From the NCBI RefSeq assembly GCF_013423485.1, contig NZ_JABFFR010000064.1, positions 1 to 33,343 of the forward strand: DNA of 33,343 nt. The letters are read 5' to 3'. Both the position numbers and the translations under genes were made by a program. A model generated the notes under the pieces. That model made no database searches. It saw nothing but the letters and a program-made list of their open reading frames with translations, and was not told the origin of the DNA. Source of the stretch: Azospirillum oleiclasticum. Its GTDB lineage: Bacteria; Pseudomonadota; Alphaproteobacteria; Azospirillales; Azospirillaceae. Below are positions 22,803-31,224 of this stretch, one piece after another (the first letter of the stretch is position 1; the number at the start of each line of letters is the position of its first letter).

Positions 22803-23315
22803 TCAGAACCCGCCGGGTCCCTTCGACATGGCGACGACGCCGGTGCGGCTCGCCTCGACCAGCCCGAGCTGGGCCATCAGCCCGACGAAGTCGTCGACCT
22901 CGGCCGGGGTGCCGGTCAGCTCGAAGATGAAGGAGGTCAGCGTGGCGTCCACCACCTTGGCCTTGAAGATGTCGGCCAGCCGCAGCGCCTCGATGCGCTG
23001 CTCGCCCCGCCCGGCCACCTTGACGAGCGCCAGCTCGCGCTCGACGCTCGGCCCCTCGTCGGTCAGGTCCTTCACCCGGTGCACGGGCACGAGCCGGTCG
23101 AGCTGCGCCTTGATCTGCTCGACCACCATGCGGGTGCCCGAGGTGACCAGCGTGATCCGCGACAGGTGGTCGGCGTTGTTCACCTCCGCCACCGTCAGGC
23201 TCTCGATGTTGTAGCCGCGGCCCGAGAACAACCCGATGACGCGGGCGAGAACACCCGGCTCGTTGTCCACCAGCACGGCGATGGTGTGTTTTTCGATGGT
23301 GTCGTTGTTGACCAC
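22803..23315 (-). CDS. ilvN: Acetolactate synthase small (regulatory) subunit
   Basis: 170 residues from a GTG at 23315 with GGAG about 10 bases upstream. An N-terminal ACT domain (about 10-85, HTIAVLVDNEPGVLARVIGLFSGRGYNI) binds valine, and the C-terminal ALS_ss domain runs about 95-165 (LVKVAGRGEQRIEALRLADIF; ELTGTPAEVDDFVGLM). It activates the large subunit and gives feedback inhibition. The length is that of the IlvH/IlvN regulatory subunits of about 160-170 residues. It follows the large subunit after 22 bases. The symbol ilvH would be equally valid. Confidence 0.96.
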   Translation of the reverse strand: MVNNDTIEKHTIAVLVDNEPGVLARVIGLFSGRGYNIESLTVAEVNNADHLSRITLVTSGTRMVVEQIKAQLDRLVPVHRVKDLTDEGPSVERELALVKVAGRGEQRIEALRLADIFKAKVVDATLTSFIFELTGTPAEVDDFVGLMAQLGLVEASRTGVVAMSKGPGGF

Positions 23316-23337
23316 GGTACCGTACTCCGAATTCGCC

Positions 23338-25101
<1,764 letters not shown>

Positions 25102-25120
25102 CGGTGTCGACCTTCTCACG

Positions 25121-25183
25121 ACAAAGGGCCGCCGGCTGGGGCGGCCCGGTTCTCCTCGCATCCGGCCTCGTCATACCGGGCCG
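25121..25183 (-). promoter_or_regulatory. Possible attenuator in the ilvB leader
   Basis: In the leader RNA (minus strand) a 9-bp hairpin pairs 25175-25183 with 25142-25150 (CGGCCCGGT with ACCGGGCCG, 24-base loop). A second, GGGCCGCC-CCAGCC-GGCGGCCC (25147-25126), is followed by TTTGT and looks like a terminator. They share bases 25142-25147, so only one can form at a time. This is the geometry of antiterminator and terminator. I see no leader peptide with clustered Leu, Ile or Val codons, so the switch, if real, would not be classical. Confidence 0.4.
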
Positions 25184-25191
25184 GGAGCCGC

Positions 25192-25220
25192 ACCCTAGTC
25201 AAAGCCGGCGCGGGGGTCAA
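25192..25220 (-). promoter_or_regulatory. Sigma-70 promoter of ilvB-ilvN
   Basis: On the minus strand TTGACC (-35, 25215-25220), a 17-base spacer and TAGGGT (-10, 25192-25197). Transcription would start near 25185, giving a leader of about 85 bases before the ilvB ATG. Confidence 0.6.
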
Positions 25221-25786
25221 TCGCCTTTGCGAATGTTCGCAACGTTTTCCCGCGCTTATCTTGCGTAAAATTTCTCACAGCCGGAACTGTTGAATCATGA
25301 TGACGGTCGGTTCGAAGGTCTGACCAATTGATCATTGCGCACAGACATCACGGAGAATTCGGCGAAACGTCGCCTTCGGTGCCTTCGCGGACGCAAAAAA
25401 ATACGCATCCCTGAACCGCCAGTTTGGTTGCGGTGCAGAGATGCGGCTGCAGTCGGCCAGCTTCGTTGTTTCCTCCCCACCTTCAGGCCGCGAAGGCGCC
25501 CGGCAGGTTATGATCGTGTTTTGTCGAGCGCTGGATTTTTGTTGTCGTTGTGTGGGGTAGTTTCGACCCGAAACCAGTTTTTGTCAACCCCAAGATGATC
25601 GCCCATAGGCGCTCTTCCAGCGCCGAAATCAACGGTTTGAACCCTAAACCAGCGGGCATGGGCCGGTCTGCGTCAGTCTGTCACACGATACGGACGGACC
25701 GCAGGGAACCGTGGTGGCCGCCGCCCGGTTGACCCGTCATCCCCGGGCGAAGCCTCACCCCCGGGTCCAGCAGGAGATCGACGCGT
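25221..25786. other. Long intergenic region, AT-richer in its middle
   Basis: 566 bases between the ilvB promoter and the next plus-strand gene. It includes AT-rich stretches (around 25255-25345 and 25505-25590), an A7 run at 25396-25402 and the palindromic AATTGATCATT near 25326. No frame has both a ribosome binding site and protein-like composition. A small RNA or a second upstream promoter cannot be excluded. Confidence 0.4.
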
Positions 25787-26128
25787 ATGGCCGCCACCCC
25801 GCAACGCCGTGACGGCGACGCCCCCCATCTGTCGGGCCATCCCACGGGCCCTGCGACGGGCGAGCGCGTGCGCGACGCCATCGATGCCGGACTGACCGGC
25901 GACAAGATTCCCTACGCCGATCCCGCCGCGGCCCCGCTTGGCACCGACGCGGAGGCGGCGGGCAACCCTCCCCAGCCGGGCGAGGCGCCGCCGCAACCGG
26001 CGGCGGCCATTCCGGAGGGGCATGCAAAGGGCCATGAGCTGCCGGCGCGCACGACGCTCGGGATCGGAGTCGCCGCGGCACTGGTCGCGGCGGCGGTGGC
26101 CCTCGTGGTCGCGGTGGTGCTGCTCTGA
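25787..26128 (+). CDS. Tail-anchored small protein (113 aa), unknown function
   Basis: ATG at 25787 with AGGAG 10 bases upstream. The first 85 residues are hydrophilic, rich in Pro, Ala, Asp and Gly (e.g. HPTGPATGERVRDAIDAG, GDKIPYADPAAAPLG) and probably disordered. A single strong C-terminal helix follows (TTLGIGVAAALVAAAVALVVAVVLL) ending at the stop. This is a tail-anchor layout, with the N-terminus predicted in the cytoplasm. No family is recognised. It stands alone, with a strong terminator after it. Confidence 0.65.
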   Translation: MAATPQRRDGDAPHLSGHPTGPATGERVRDAIDAGLTGDKIPYADPAAAPLGTDAEAAGNPPQPGEAPPQPAAAIPEGHAKGHELPARTTLGIGVAAALVAAAVALVVAVVLL

Positions 26129-26133
26129 CGCGC

Positions 26134-26164
26134 GACGGCCGGACCGTTGCCCGGTCCGGCCGTC
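26134..26164. terminator. Strong bidirectional hairpin between convergent genes
   Basis: A perfect 13-bp stem GACGGCCGGACCG / CGGTCCGGCCGTC with a 5-base loop (TTGCC) lies six bases after the small-protein stop, followed by CTTCC on the plus strand. It probably serves both this gene and the convergent export gene. Confidence 0.7.
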
Positions 26165-26231
26165 CTTCCGCCGCGCCCTGATCCGTTGCGCCCCGGTCAG
26201 CGCGCCCCAGTTCCTGTGTCCGGGGCTGCGC

Positions 26232-26801
26232 TCAGAAATAGCGCTCCGCGATCCGCACGACATCGTCCGGCATGATGGCGGTTGTCACCGGAGCGCGCCG
26301 GATCTGCTTCTCCGGATCGGCGCCGCGGGTCACCAGCACGTAATCCTCGCGCGCGCGGTAGGTGAAGCCGCCGGCCATGGCGACCGCCGACAGCGCCGTC
26401 ATGCCGTTGACATAGGGGTACTGGCCGGGGTTGCGGACCTCGCCCAGGATGTAGAAGGGACGGTGGTTCAGCACTTCGACGCTGACGCGGGCGTCGCGCA
26501 CGTAGCCTTGGGCCAGCCGCTTGGCGATGTCCCCTTCGAGGTCGCGGGTGGTGCGGTTGCGCGCAGGCACCTCGCCGATCAGCGGCATGGCGACGGTGCC
26601 GGAGCCGTCGACACGGAACTCGCCGGAGAGCTGCTCCTCGCCGAAGACGATGATGCGCAGCGCGTCGCCGGCGCCCAGGCGGTATTCGCCGAGCTCGGCG
26701 GCGCCGGGTGGCTCCATCGGAGCGTCCTGGCTGGCGCAGGCGGTGATGCCGGTGGCGACCGCGGTGAGGCCGATGGCCTTGAACAGATGACGTCGATTCA
26801 T
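26232..26801 (-). CDS. Wza-type polysaccharide export lipoprotein
   Basis: 189 residues with a lipoprotein signal (MNRRHLFKAIGLTAVATGITAC, lipid on Cys22) and then the polysaccharide export domain (YRLGAGDALRIIVFGEEQLSGEF, about 40-62; GTVAMPLIGEVPARNRTTRDLE). An SLBB domain follows (about 112-165, FYILGEVRNPGQYPYVNGMTALSAV). Such proteins form or line the outer-membrane channel for capsule or exopolysaccharide. At 189 residues it is a short version with one SLBB domain, like those in Wzc-dependent or exosortase-linked export loci. No polymerase, flippase or tyrosine kinase gene is in the window. It lies downstream of an outer-membrane barrel gene on the same strand. Confidence 0.92.
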   Translation of the reverse strand: MNRRHLFKAIGLTAVATGITACASQDAPMEPPGAAELGEYRLGAGDALRIIVFGEEQLSGEFRVDGSGTVAMPLIGEVPARNRTTRDLEGDIAKRLAQGYVRDARVSVEVLNHRPFYILGEVRNPGQYPYVNGMTALSAVAMAGGFTYRAREDYVLVTRGADPEKQIRRAPVTTAIMPDDVVRIAERYF

Positions 26802-27008
26802 CCCAAATCCTTCCCTGGCTCCTGGGCCCTGGCTCGTGGGGCGAACGGGACGGCGGGCACACAGCTTTTCGCGCTCCCGCCGGTGGAGTGCGGGATCAAC
26901 CTAGCAAGTCTCGCTGCGCCGGGAAAAAGTGGAGTCGAAGTACTCCCACCGACCGGTGCGGTCATCGGGCTTTGGTCGGATGGAAAGGGGGGAAGGAAAA
27001 CCCACGAC

Positions 27009-27038
27009 AAAAGGCGCCCGCCGATCCGGCGAGCGCCT
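27009..27038 (-). terminator. Rho-independent terminator of the outer-membrane protein gene
   Basis: On the minus strand AGGCGCTCGCCG-GAT-CGGCGGGCGCCT (one G-T pair) leads straight into TTTTG. It lies 34 bases past the stop of the beta-barrel gene, so the export lipoprotein gene downstream needs its own promoter or read-through. Confidence 0.8.
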
Positions 27039-27072
27039 GTACCATTCCGAATGTCTGTGCGTCAACCGGTCT

Positions 27073-28338
27073 TCAGAGCTGCAGGCCGAGGCGCAGGAAG
27101 ATCAGATTGCTGTCATATTCTTGCGCGTTGGAGTCGGACTGCCGATTTTCATAGGTGTAGCCGCCTGTCAGATAGACGTTGCGGTTGATCAGATAGGTGG
27201 CACCGATGCCGACGGTGTAGACCTCGTCCGTGCGGTCGATGCCTTCATAGGCGTCCTGGTAGTACTGGGCGCGCCCGTTCAGCAGCAGCGTGCGCAGCAG
27301 CTCGTGATCGACACCGACGGCGAACAGGCTGCGCGCGTAGCTGGACGCCACGCCGCCGGCACTCGCCGTCGTGGTCTCGCGGATCTCGCGGCGCAGCTGG
27401 CCGGTGACGGTGGTGAGTTGGGTGACCGCCCAGTTCAGCCGGCCTCCGAAGCCGAGCCCGCCGAAATCCTTCAGACGCGAATCCTCGTAGCTGCGCGTCA
27501 GATAGCCGGCGAAGATCTCGCCGCTCAGCACGCCGGTCAGGTCGGTCGCCAGACCGCCGACGAGCTCGTAGCCGTTCGAGTCGCGGTTGATGCCGGCGTA
27601 GTTCGGGCTGACCTGATAGACGATGCGCGACAGGTTGCCCTGGATGAAGCCCTCGTAACCGGGCATCACCTCGTAGCCGACGCGCAGCCCGGTGGTCATC
27701 TCCCAGCGGTCGCGGTCGTTCTGCCGGCTGGTGCTGCCGTCGAGTCGGCGCACGCTGTCATAGGCGAAATACTCCGCCCCGGCCGACAGCCGCGTGCGGA
27801 TGCGGTTGAAGGTGTGGTTGTAGCCGAGCACGCCGCCCGAGCGCGTGTAGATCTGCGGCTCCGCCAGCCCGGCCTCGGTGTCGGGATCGCCGCGGCCCTC
27901 ATGCTCCTGGGCGTGGAAGAACCGGGCATCGACGTTGATGTCGCGCAGCACATCGACCCGGCCGTCGAGCTGGACCAGATAATCCGAGTAGTTCTCGCTC
28001 TTGAACTCCTTGTAGCGGCCGAGCGTTCCGCGGGCCGTGAAGTTCAGGGCGTGGCGGCTGAAGTCGGACCGGACGCGCAGCTCCGGGCTGATCACCCAGA
28101 GGAAGTCGTCCTCCTTGTTGTCCTTGGTGGCGAAGACGTTGCTGTCGTAGGTGATCCCGGCTTCGAGCAGCGGCAGGATCAGGAAGGACCCTGCGCGGAC
28201 GCCGAGCGCCTCGACCTCCGGCCGCGGGCGCGTCAGCACCGTCTCGCCGCGCTCCAGATCCTGCGCGGCGGCGGGCAGGGCCGCCATCGTGGTGGTCGCG
28301 AACAGGAGGGCGAGGGTGGTCAGGACGCTGGTCTTCAT
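27073..28338 (-). CDS. Outer-membrane beta-barrel protein (BBP2_2-like)
   Basis: 421 residues beginning MKTSVLTTLALLFATTTMAA, a signal peptide cleaved near AAAQ (about 25). The mature protein alternates polar and aromatic residues in short strands (AGITYDSNVFATKDNKEDDF; HALNFTARGTLGRYKEFKSE; VYLTGGYTYENRQSDSN) and ends FLRLGLQL, a C-terminal strand with a hydrophobic last residue, as in outer-membrane barrels. The GITYDSNVF start is characteristic of the putative beta-barrel porin-2 family found near Wza-type and exosortase export genes. The ATG at 28338 is preferred because a clean signal peptide starts there. It is probably an exopolysaccharide secretion partner. Confidence 0.85.
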   Translation of the reverse strand: MKTSVLTTLALLFATTTMAALPAAAQDLERGETVLTRPRPEVEALGVRAGSFLILPLLEAGITYDSNVFATKDNKEDDFLWVISPELRVRSDFSRHALNFTARGTLGRYKEFKSENYSDYLVQLDGRVDVLRDINVDARFFHAQEHEGRGDPDTEAGLAEPQIYTRSGGVLGYNHTFNRIRTRLSAGAEYFAYDSVRRLDGSTSRQNDRDRWEMTTGLRVGYEVMPGYEGFIQGNLSRIVYQVSPNYAGINRDSNGYELVGGLATDLTGVLSGEIFAGYLTRSYEDSRLKDFGGLGFGGRLNWAVTQLTTVTGQLRREIRETTTASAGGVASSYARSLFAVGVDHELLRTLLLNGRAQYYQDAYEGIDRTDEVYTVGIGATYLINRNVYLTGGYTYENRQSDSNAQEYDSNLIFLRLGLQL

Positions 28339-28650
28339 CGGGTCACCGCGTGGATCTGTGCAGGCTGGCACCTTGCCGGTGCCGTGACCGCCCGGAGCTG
28401 GCAATCGATGCCAAGACAACTCATGGCGTGTTCGCTATGCAACAGTGAACAGGCGGTCAGCCGGCTTTTACCGGGGCGTGTGATACAGGCGCAACAAGCG
28501 CTGGTACCTATGAAATTCAGACGCGATCAACCCGGATTAGTCCGAATTCCATAGTCCGACCGGCGTGGTCCAGGGATGGGGTGGGGGGAACCGGCGCACC
28601 GTCCCGGCCGTTTTGCATGGATAAGGAAACGGGAACCGAGGAGCCACGCC
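28339..28650. other. Divergent intergenic region
   Basis: 312 bases between the barrel gene and the Pro-rich small gene. I note a direct repeat of TAGTCCGA (about 28538 and 28552) and an inverted CGGA-TTAG-TCCG at 28533-28544, possible regulator sites. No gene was found. Confidence 0.35.
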
Positions 28651-28833
28651 ATGTCCAGTCCGCCCGACCGGCGTATCGAACCGGCGCCGCCGAAATCGCC
28701 GCTTCGCCCGAGCGACGATTCCATGCCGCCCTACACGCCAGGCGGTGTGCCGCCCCCCACGGGGCCACAGCCGAAATCGGAGACGGAGGGGTCTGTACCG
28801 CCTTCCACCTATCCACCCAAACGAGCGCCGTGA
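28651..28833 (+). CDS. Small proline-rich protein (60 aa), unknown function
   Basis: ATG at 28651 with GAGGAG about 8 bases upstream. The product is low-complexity: SSPPDRRIEPAPPKSPLRP, DDSMPPYTPGGVPPPTGP, then SETEGSVPPSTYPPKRAP. It is roughly one quarter to one third proline, with no hydrophobic segment, so it is expected to be disordered and cytosolic. The good ribosome binding site is the main argument that it is real. A frame in another phase overlaps it but lacks such a site. Confidence 0.5.
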   Translation: MSSPPDRRIEPAPPKSPLRPSDDSMPPYTPGGVPPPTGPQPKSETEGSVPPSTYPPKRAP

Positions 28834-29084
28834 GCACGGGTGAGGACGCTCGCACAACGCGCGCGCGGCGAAGACCAGGCGCATTTTCGCTAACTGTGGC
28901 TGTATGCCGCATAGCACAATAACGTCCGCCCCTCGCGAGGTGCTGGCCCCGCGTACCAACGCGTACTAAACTCTTCGATACCACCTTCGGACGATGACCT
29001 TTGCAAGTGCGGTCTGTCCGGGTGTGGGCGTCAGCACAACGGGCCGGCCTTCCGCCGCCCCGACCGGAGAGACGGGGACCGACG

Positions 29085-29540
29085 ATGACGGCGTTCAAGC
29101 TCAAGGAACTCGAAAGCGACAGCCAGCCGGGATATGTCCTGGCCGAGCAGGTGAACCACCGGCTCAGGCGGGCGCACCAGCGTGCGTCGGCCATCTTCCT
29201 GGACACCATCGGTGATGCCCAACTCACCCCCACCCAGTGGGCGGCGCTGGTGACGCTCGCCAGCGACGGTCCCCTGTCGCAGAACCAGCTGGGGCGCCTC
29301 ACCTATATGGATCCGGCGACCACCCAGGGCGTCATCCTCCGACTCGTGGAGCGCAATCTGGTCGAGCGGCACCCCGACCCGCAGGACCGGCGTCGCACCA
29401 GCGTGCAGCTCACCCGCTCCGGTCAGACCCTGGTGTCGGCGCTCGCCTCGAACGCCGCGGCGGCGCATGCCCGCACGCTCGAGCCGCTCTCCGTCGAGGA
29501 GCGGGAAACCTTCCTGCGGCTGCTGTCGCGCCTCATGTGA
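29085..29540 (+). CDS. MarR-family transcriptional regulator
   Basis: 151 residues, a winged-helix dimeric regulator. The helix-turn-helix is LSQNQLGRLTYMDPATTQGVILRLVERNLV (about 65-94) and the wing ERHPDPQDRRRTSVQLT (about 95-111) has the diagnostic D-R-R. Flanking helices provide dimerisation. ATG at 29085 is chosen over a longer frame because GACGGGGACC lies just upstream and the MarR start (about 20 residues before the first conserved helix) fits. A direct repeat CGCGTAC-N3-CGCGTAC lies about 120 bases upstream and could be its operator. The target gene is unknown. Confidence 0.9.
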   Translation: MTAFKLKELESDSQPGYVLAEQVNHRLRRAHQRASAIFLDTIGDAQLTPTQWAALVTLASDGPLSQNQLGRLTYMDPATTQGVILRLVERNLVERHPDPQDRRRTSVQLTRSGQTLVSALASNAAAAHARTLEPLSVEERETFLRLLSRLM

Positions 29541-29555
29541 GACCCGGTGGGGCGG

Positions 29556-29786
29556 TCAGGCGAGGACGTCGAGCAGCCGCTTGGTGTTGTCGTCGGCCGC
29601 CTGGAGCACCTTGGCGTTCGCCGCGAAATTCAGTTCGGCGCTGGTGATGTCCAGGATCACGGCCGGCTCCAGCCGGCCGGCGGCGATCGTCTCCGCCGCC
29701 GCGGCCATCTGGGCCTGGGCCTCCTGCATGCCGTTCACCGCCGCGCTCTGCGGCGAAGGGGCGGATGTGATGGCGCCGATGTCCAT
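29556..29786 (-). CDS. Small protein resembling a flagellar rod C-terminus (76 aa)
   Basis: MDIGAITSAPSPQSAAV at the start, then a helical Ala/Gln-rich stretch, then LDITSAELNFAANAKVLQAADD and TKRLLDVLA at the end. The last 35 residues resemble the C-terminal helix of flagellar rod/hook proteins (ELNFxANxxVLxxxDxxxxxLLD), which lines the axial core. The MDI start also recalls the YjfB-type putative motility proteins. It may be a short axial or motility accessory protein; no other flagellar gene lies nearby. Start at 29786; a frame extension to 29834 lacks a ribosome binding site. Confidence 0.6.
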   Translation of the reverse strand: MDIGAITSAPSPQSAAVNGMQEAQAQMAAAAETIAAGRLEPAVILDITSAELNFAANAKVLQAADDNTKRLLDVLA

Positions 29787-29909
29787 GTCGGGTCTCCAGG
29801 CCGGTGAATGGCCTGGAGCCGAGGCTAGGACCAAGGTCGCGCCGGGTCAAGCGGTCGGGGCCGGACGTCGCACCGTCGGCCGGATGCCTGACCCGGCAGG
29901 GCACCTCTC

Positions 29910-30353
29910 CTACGCGATCGGCAGGACGAGCTGGAAGGCTTTGATGACCATCCGCTTGCGGTGGTAGAAGCGGTGCGCCTCGACACGCTGGGTGCCGGAG
30001 ATGATCTCCATCTGCTTGCAGCCGCGTTCCTTCGCCTCGGCCGCCAGCCAGTCGAACAGCTTGTCGCCCAACCCGTGCGAGCGCATGCGCGCCGACGTCA
30101 CGAGATCCTCCACATACATGTAGCGGCCGCGCGACAGCGTCTCGTGCACGCGGAACCCGCCGCATCCCGCCGGCTCGCCGTTCACGCGGATGACGGCCAG
30201 CGTGTAGCCGTCGTCCATCTGCCGGCGCACCTGCGAGCGGTAGGCCGCGGGGTCGGTGATGTGCGTGCGAAGCTCCGTCATTACCGCGAAGCTTTCGTCG
30301 ATGGCGTCGTCGTCGTGGGCGATCGTGATGTCGATGGTGGCGGTTTCGCTCAT
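29910..30353 (-). CDS. GNAT-family N-acetyltransferase
   Basis: 147 residues with a GNAT fold: an N-terminal strand/helix (about 20-45, ESFAVMTELRTHITDPAAYRSQ), strand YTLAVIRVNGEPAGCGGFRV (about 50-69), the strand leading to the acetyl-CoA loop MYVEDLVTSARMRSHGLGDKLFDWL (about 78-102, with R/G-x-x-G motif RSHGLG), and EIISGTQRVEAHRFYHRKR (about 114-132). These resemble small-molecule or aminoglycoside-like acetyltransferases of unknown target. ATG at 30353 with GGAG about 10 bases upstream. A 24-bp nested palindrome lies about 85 bases before the start. It is divergent from the ParD antitoxin gene. Confidence 0.9.
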   Translation of the reverse strand: MSETATIDITIAHDDDAIDESFAVMTELRTHITDPAAYRSQVRRQMDDGYTLAVIRVNGEPAGCGGFRVHETLSRGRYMYVEDLVTSARMRSHGLGDKLFDWLAAEAKERGCKQMEIISGTQRVEAHRFYHRKRMVIKAFQLVLPIA

Positions 30354-30436
30354 GGTGGAGGTCTCCTCGGGCAATTGTTTTTTTGAAGGACCGGCAGCGG
30401 TTGGGGCGGCGCTGTCATCGCGCGGCGGGCGGCCGG

Positions 30437-30460
30437 TGGTGTATGGTATGCCAAATACCA
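30437..30460. promoter_or_regulatory. Nested palindrome upstream of the acetyltransferase (operator candidate)
   Basis: TGGT (30437-30440) and ACCA (30457-30460) flank TGGTATGCCA (30444-30453), all on the same centre (30448.5). Nine of twelve paired positions match. The core equals, in reverse complement, the one at 5248-5257. Such dyads fit GntR-family FCD regulators; the window has one such gene at 31225-32004. Confidence 0.5.
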
Positions 30461-30512
30461 ATAGTCAGCAAGTGAGATGCCGGCCTGGACCGCGATTTGG
30501 CACGAGACGGCG

Positions 30513-30538
30513 TTGCCAATTATTGCCAAGATCGGCAA
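30513..30538. promoter_or_regulatory. Repeat cluster upstream of parD (autoregulation candidate)
   Basis: TTGCCAA(T) occurs at 30513 and again at 30523, where it forms an inverted repeat TTGCC-N6-GGCAA (30523-30538), 37 bases before the parD ATG. ParD-type antitoxins normally bind repeats like this to repress their own promoter. Confidence 0.4.
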
Positions 30539-30574
30539 ATCTCCGACGGTTGACGGAGGGGCCGGGGGCCGACC

Positions 30575-30835
30575 ATGCACATCAGCCTGCCCGAGGGACT
30601 GCCCGCGTTCGTCGAACAGGAAGTGGCGAAAGGCGGATACGCCTCCCAGAGCGAGGTCGTGCGGGATGCGCTCCGGCTGCTTCACCGGGAAAGGGCGGCG
30701 GAACACGAACGGCCGGAGTTGCTCCGGCGCTCCGTCCTCGTCGGTGTCGAGGATTGGGTCGGTGTCGAGGATTGGAAGGCCGGCCGTCTCGATGAACGGC
30801 ACATAGCGGACATCCTCGACGGCATCGAGGATTGA
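30575..30835 (+). CDS. parD: ParD-like type II antitoxin (ribbon-helix-helix)
   Basis: 86 residues. The N-terminal ribbon-helix-helix domain (MHISLPEGLPAFVEQEVAKG, YASQSEVVRDALRLLHRE) is typical of the ParD/CopG group and binds DNA. The C-terminal part would wrap the toxin (GRLDERHIADILDGIED). Between them lies an exact 18-base tandem duplication encoding VGVEDW twice, an insertion relative to the usual length of about 80. It ends at TGA 30833-30835, which overlaps the toxin's TTG start. ParD neutralises ParE. A GGAGG (30555-30559) precedes the ATG at about 15 bases. Confidence 0.85.
   Translation: MHISLPEGLPAFVEQEVAKGGYASQSEVVRDALRLLHRERAAEHERPELLRRSVLVGVEDWVGVEDWKAGRLDERHIADILDGIED
30740..30775 (+). 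repeat. Exact 18-bp tandem duplication inside parD
   Basis: GTCGGTGTCGAGGATTGG occurs twice without a gap (30740-30757 and 30758-30775), coding VGVEDW-VGVEDW in frame. A related TCGAGGATTG recurs at the gene's end (30826-30835). Slippage between copies would add or remove six residues without a frameshift. Confidence 0.9.
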
Positions 30836-31203
30836 ACCAGCCCGCCCACCGTGTCACCGAGGCGGCCAAGCAGGATTTTCGCCTTGTGCTCCGGGACACC
30901 AGGGAACGTTCCGGGGAGCGGCAACGGGAGATCTACAAAACGCTGATCGCTTCGGCGGTCGACATGGTGGCGGCCGTCCCGTGTCTCGGCGGATCGTGGG
31001 ATCGCGGCGGCATTCTTCCCGGGCTGCGGGCCTTCCATCTCGAGCACGCCGCCGGCCGGCGCGGAACGGCGGCGCACACCCTGTATTATGCCGTGGACCC
31101 ATCACCGGTGGGCGCCGGGCTCGTTGTGATCCTCCGCCTTCTCCATGAAGGGATGGAACCGAGACTTCACATCGCCCGGACCGGTTGGGACCGACCGCTC
31201 TGA
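30832..31203 (+). CDS. parE: ParE/RelE-superfamily toxin
   Basis: 123 residues beginning with TTG, whose last two bases and the next A form the antitoxin stop (TTGA overlap), a coupled arrangement. The family pattern is VTEAAKQDFRLVLRDTRERSG (about 8-28, as in ParE helix 1), then a helical arm, GLRAFHLEHAAGRRG (about 64-78), LYYAVDPS and LVVILRLLHEGMEPRLHI (about 94-111). The last matches the ParE core strand (IVRILHxRMDxxxH). ParE toxins poison DNA gyrase; some relatives are mRNA interferases, so the target is inferred. It is longer (123) than the usual 95-105 residues. No other good start exists. Confidence 0.83.
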   Translation: MNQPAHRVTEAAKQDFRLVLRDTRERSGERQREIYKTLIASAVDMVAAVPCLGGSWDRGGILPGLRAFHLEHAAGRRGTAAHTLYYAVDPSPVGAGLVVILRLLHEGMEPRLHIARTGWDRPL

Positions 31204-31224
31204 GGGGCTGTCCGCGACCGCCGC

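Noticed and set aside
30498..30520. TTGGCACGAGACGGCGTTGCC as a sigma-54 promoter before parD
   Set aside because: The GG and GC are 14 bases apart rather than the required 10, so the match to the consensus words is not functional in this spacing.
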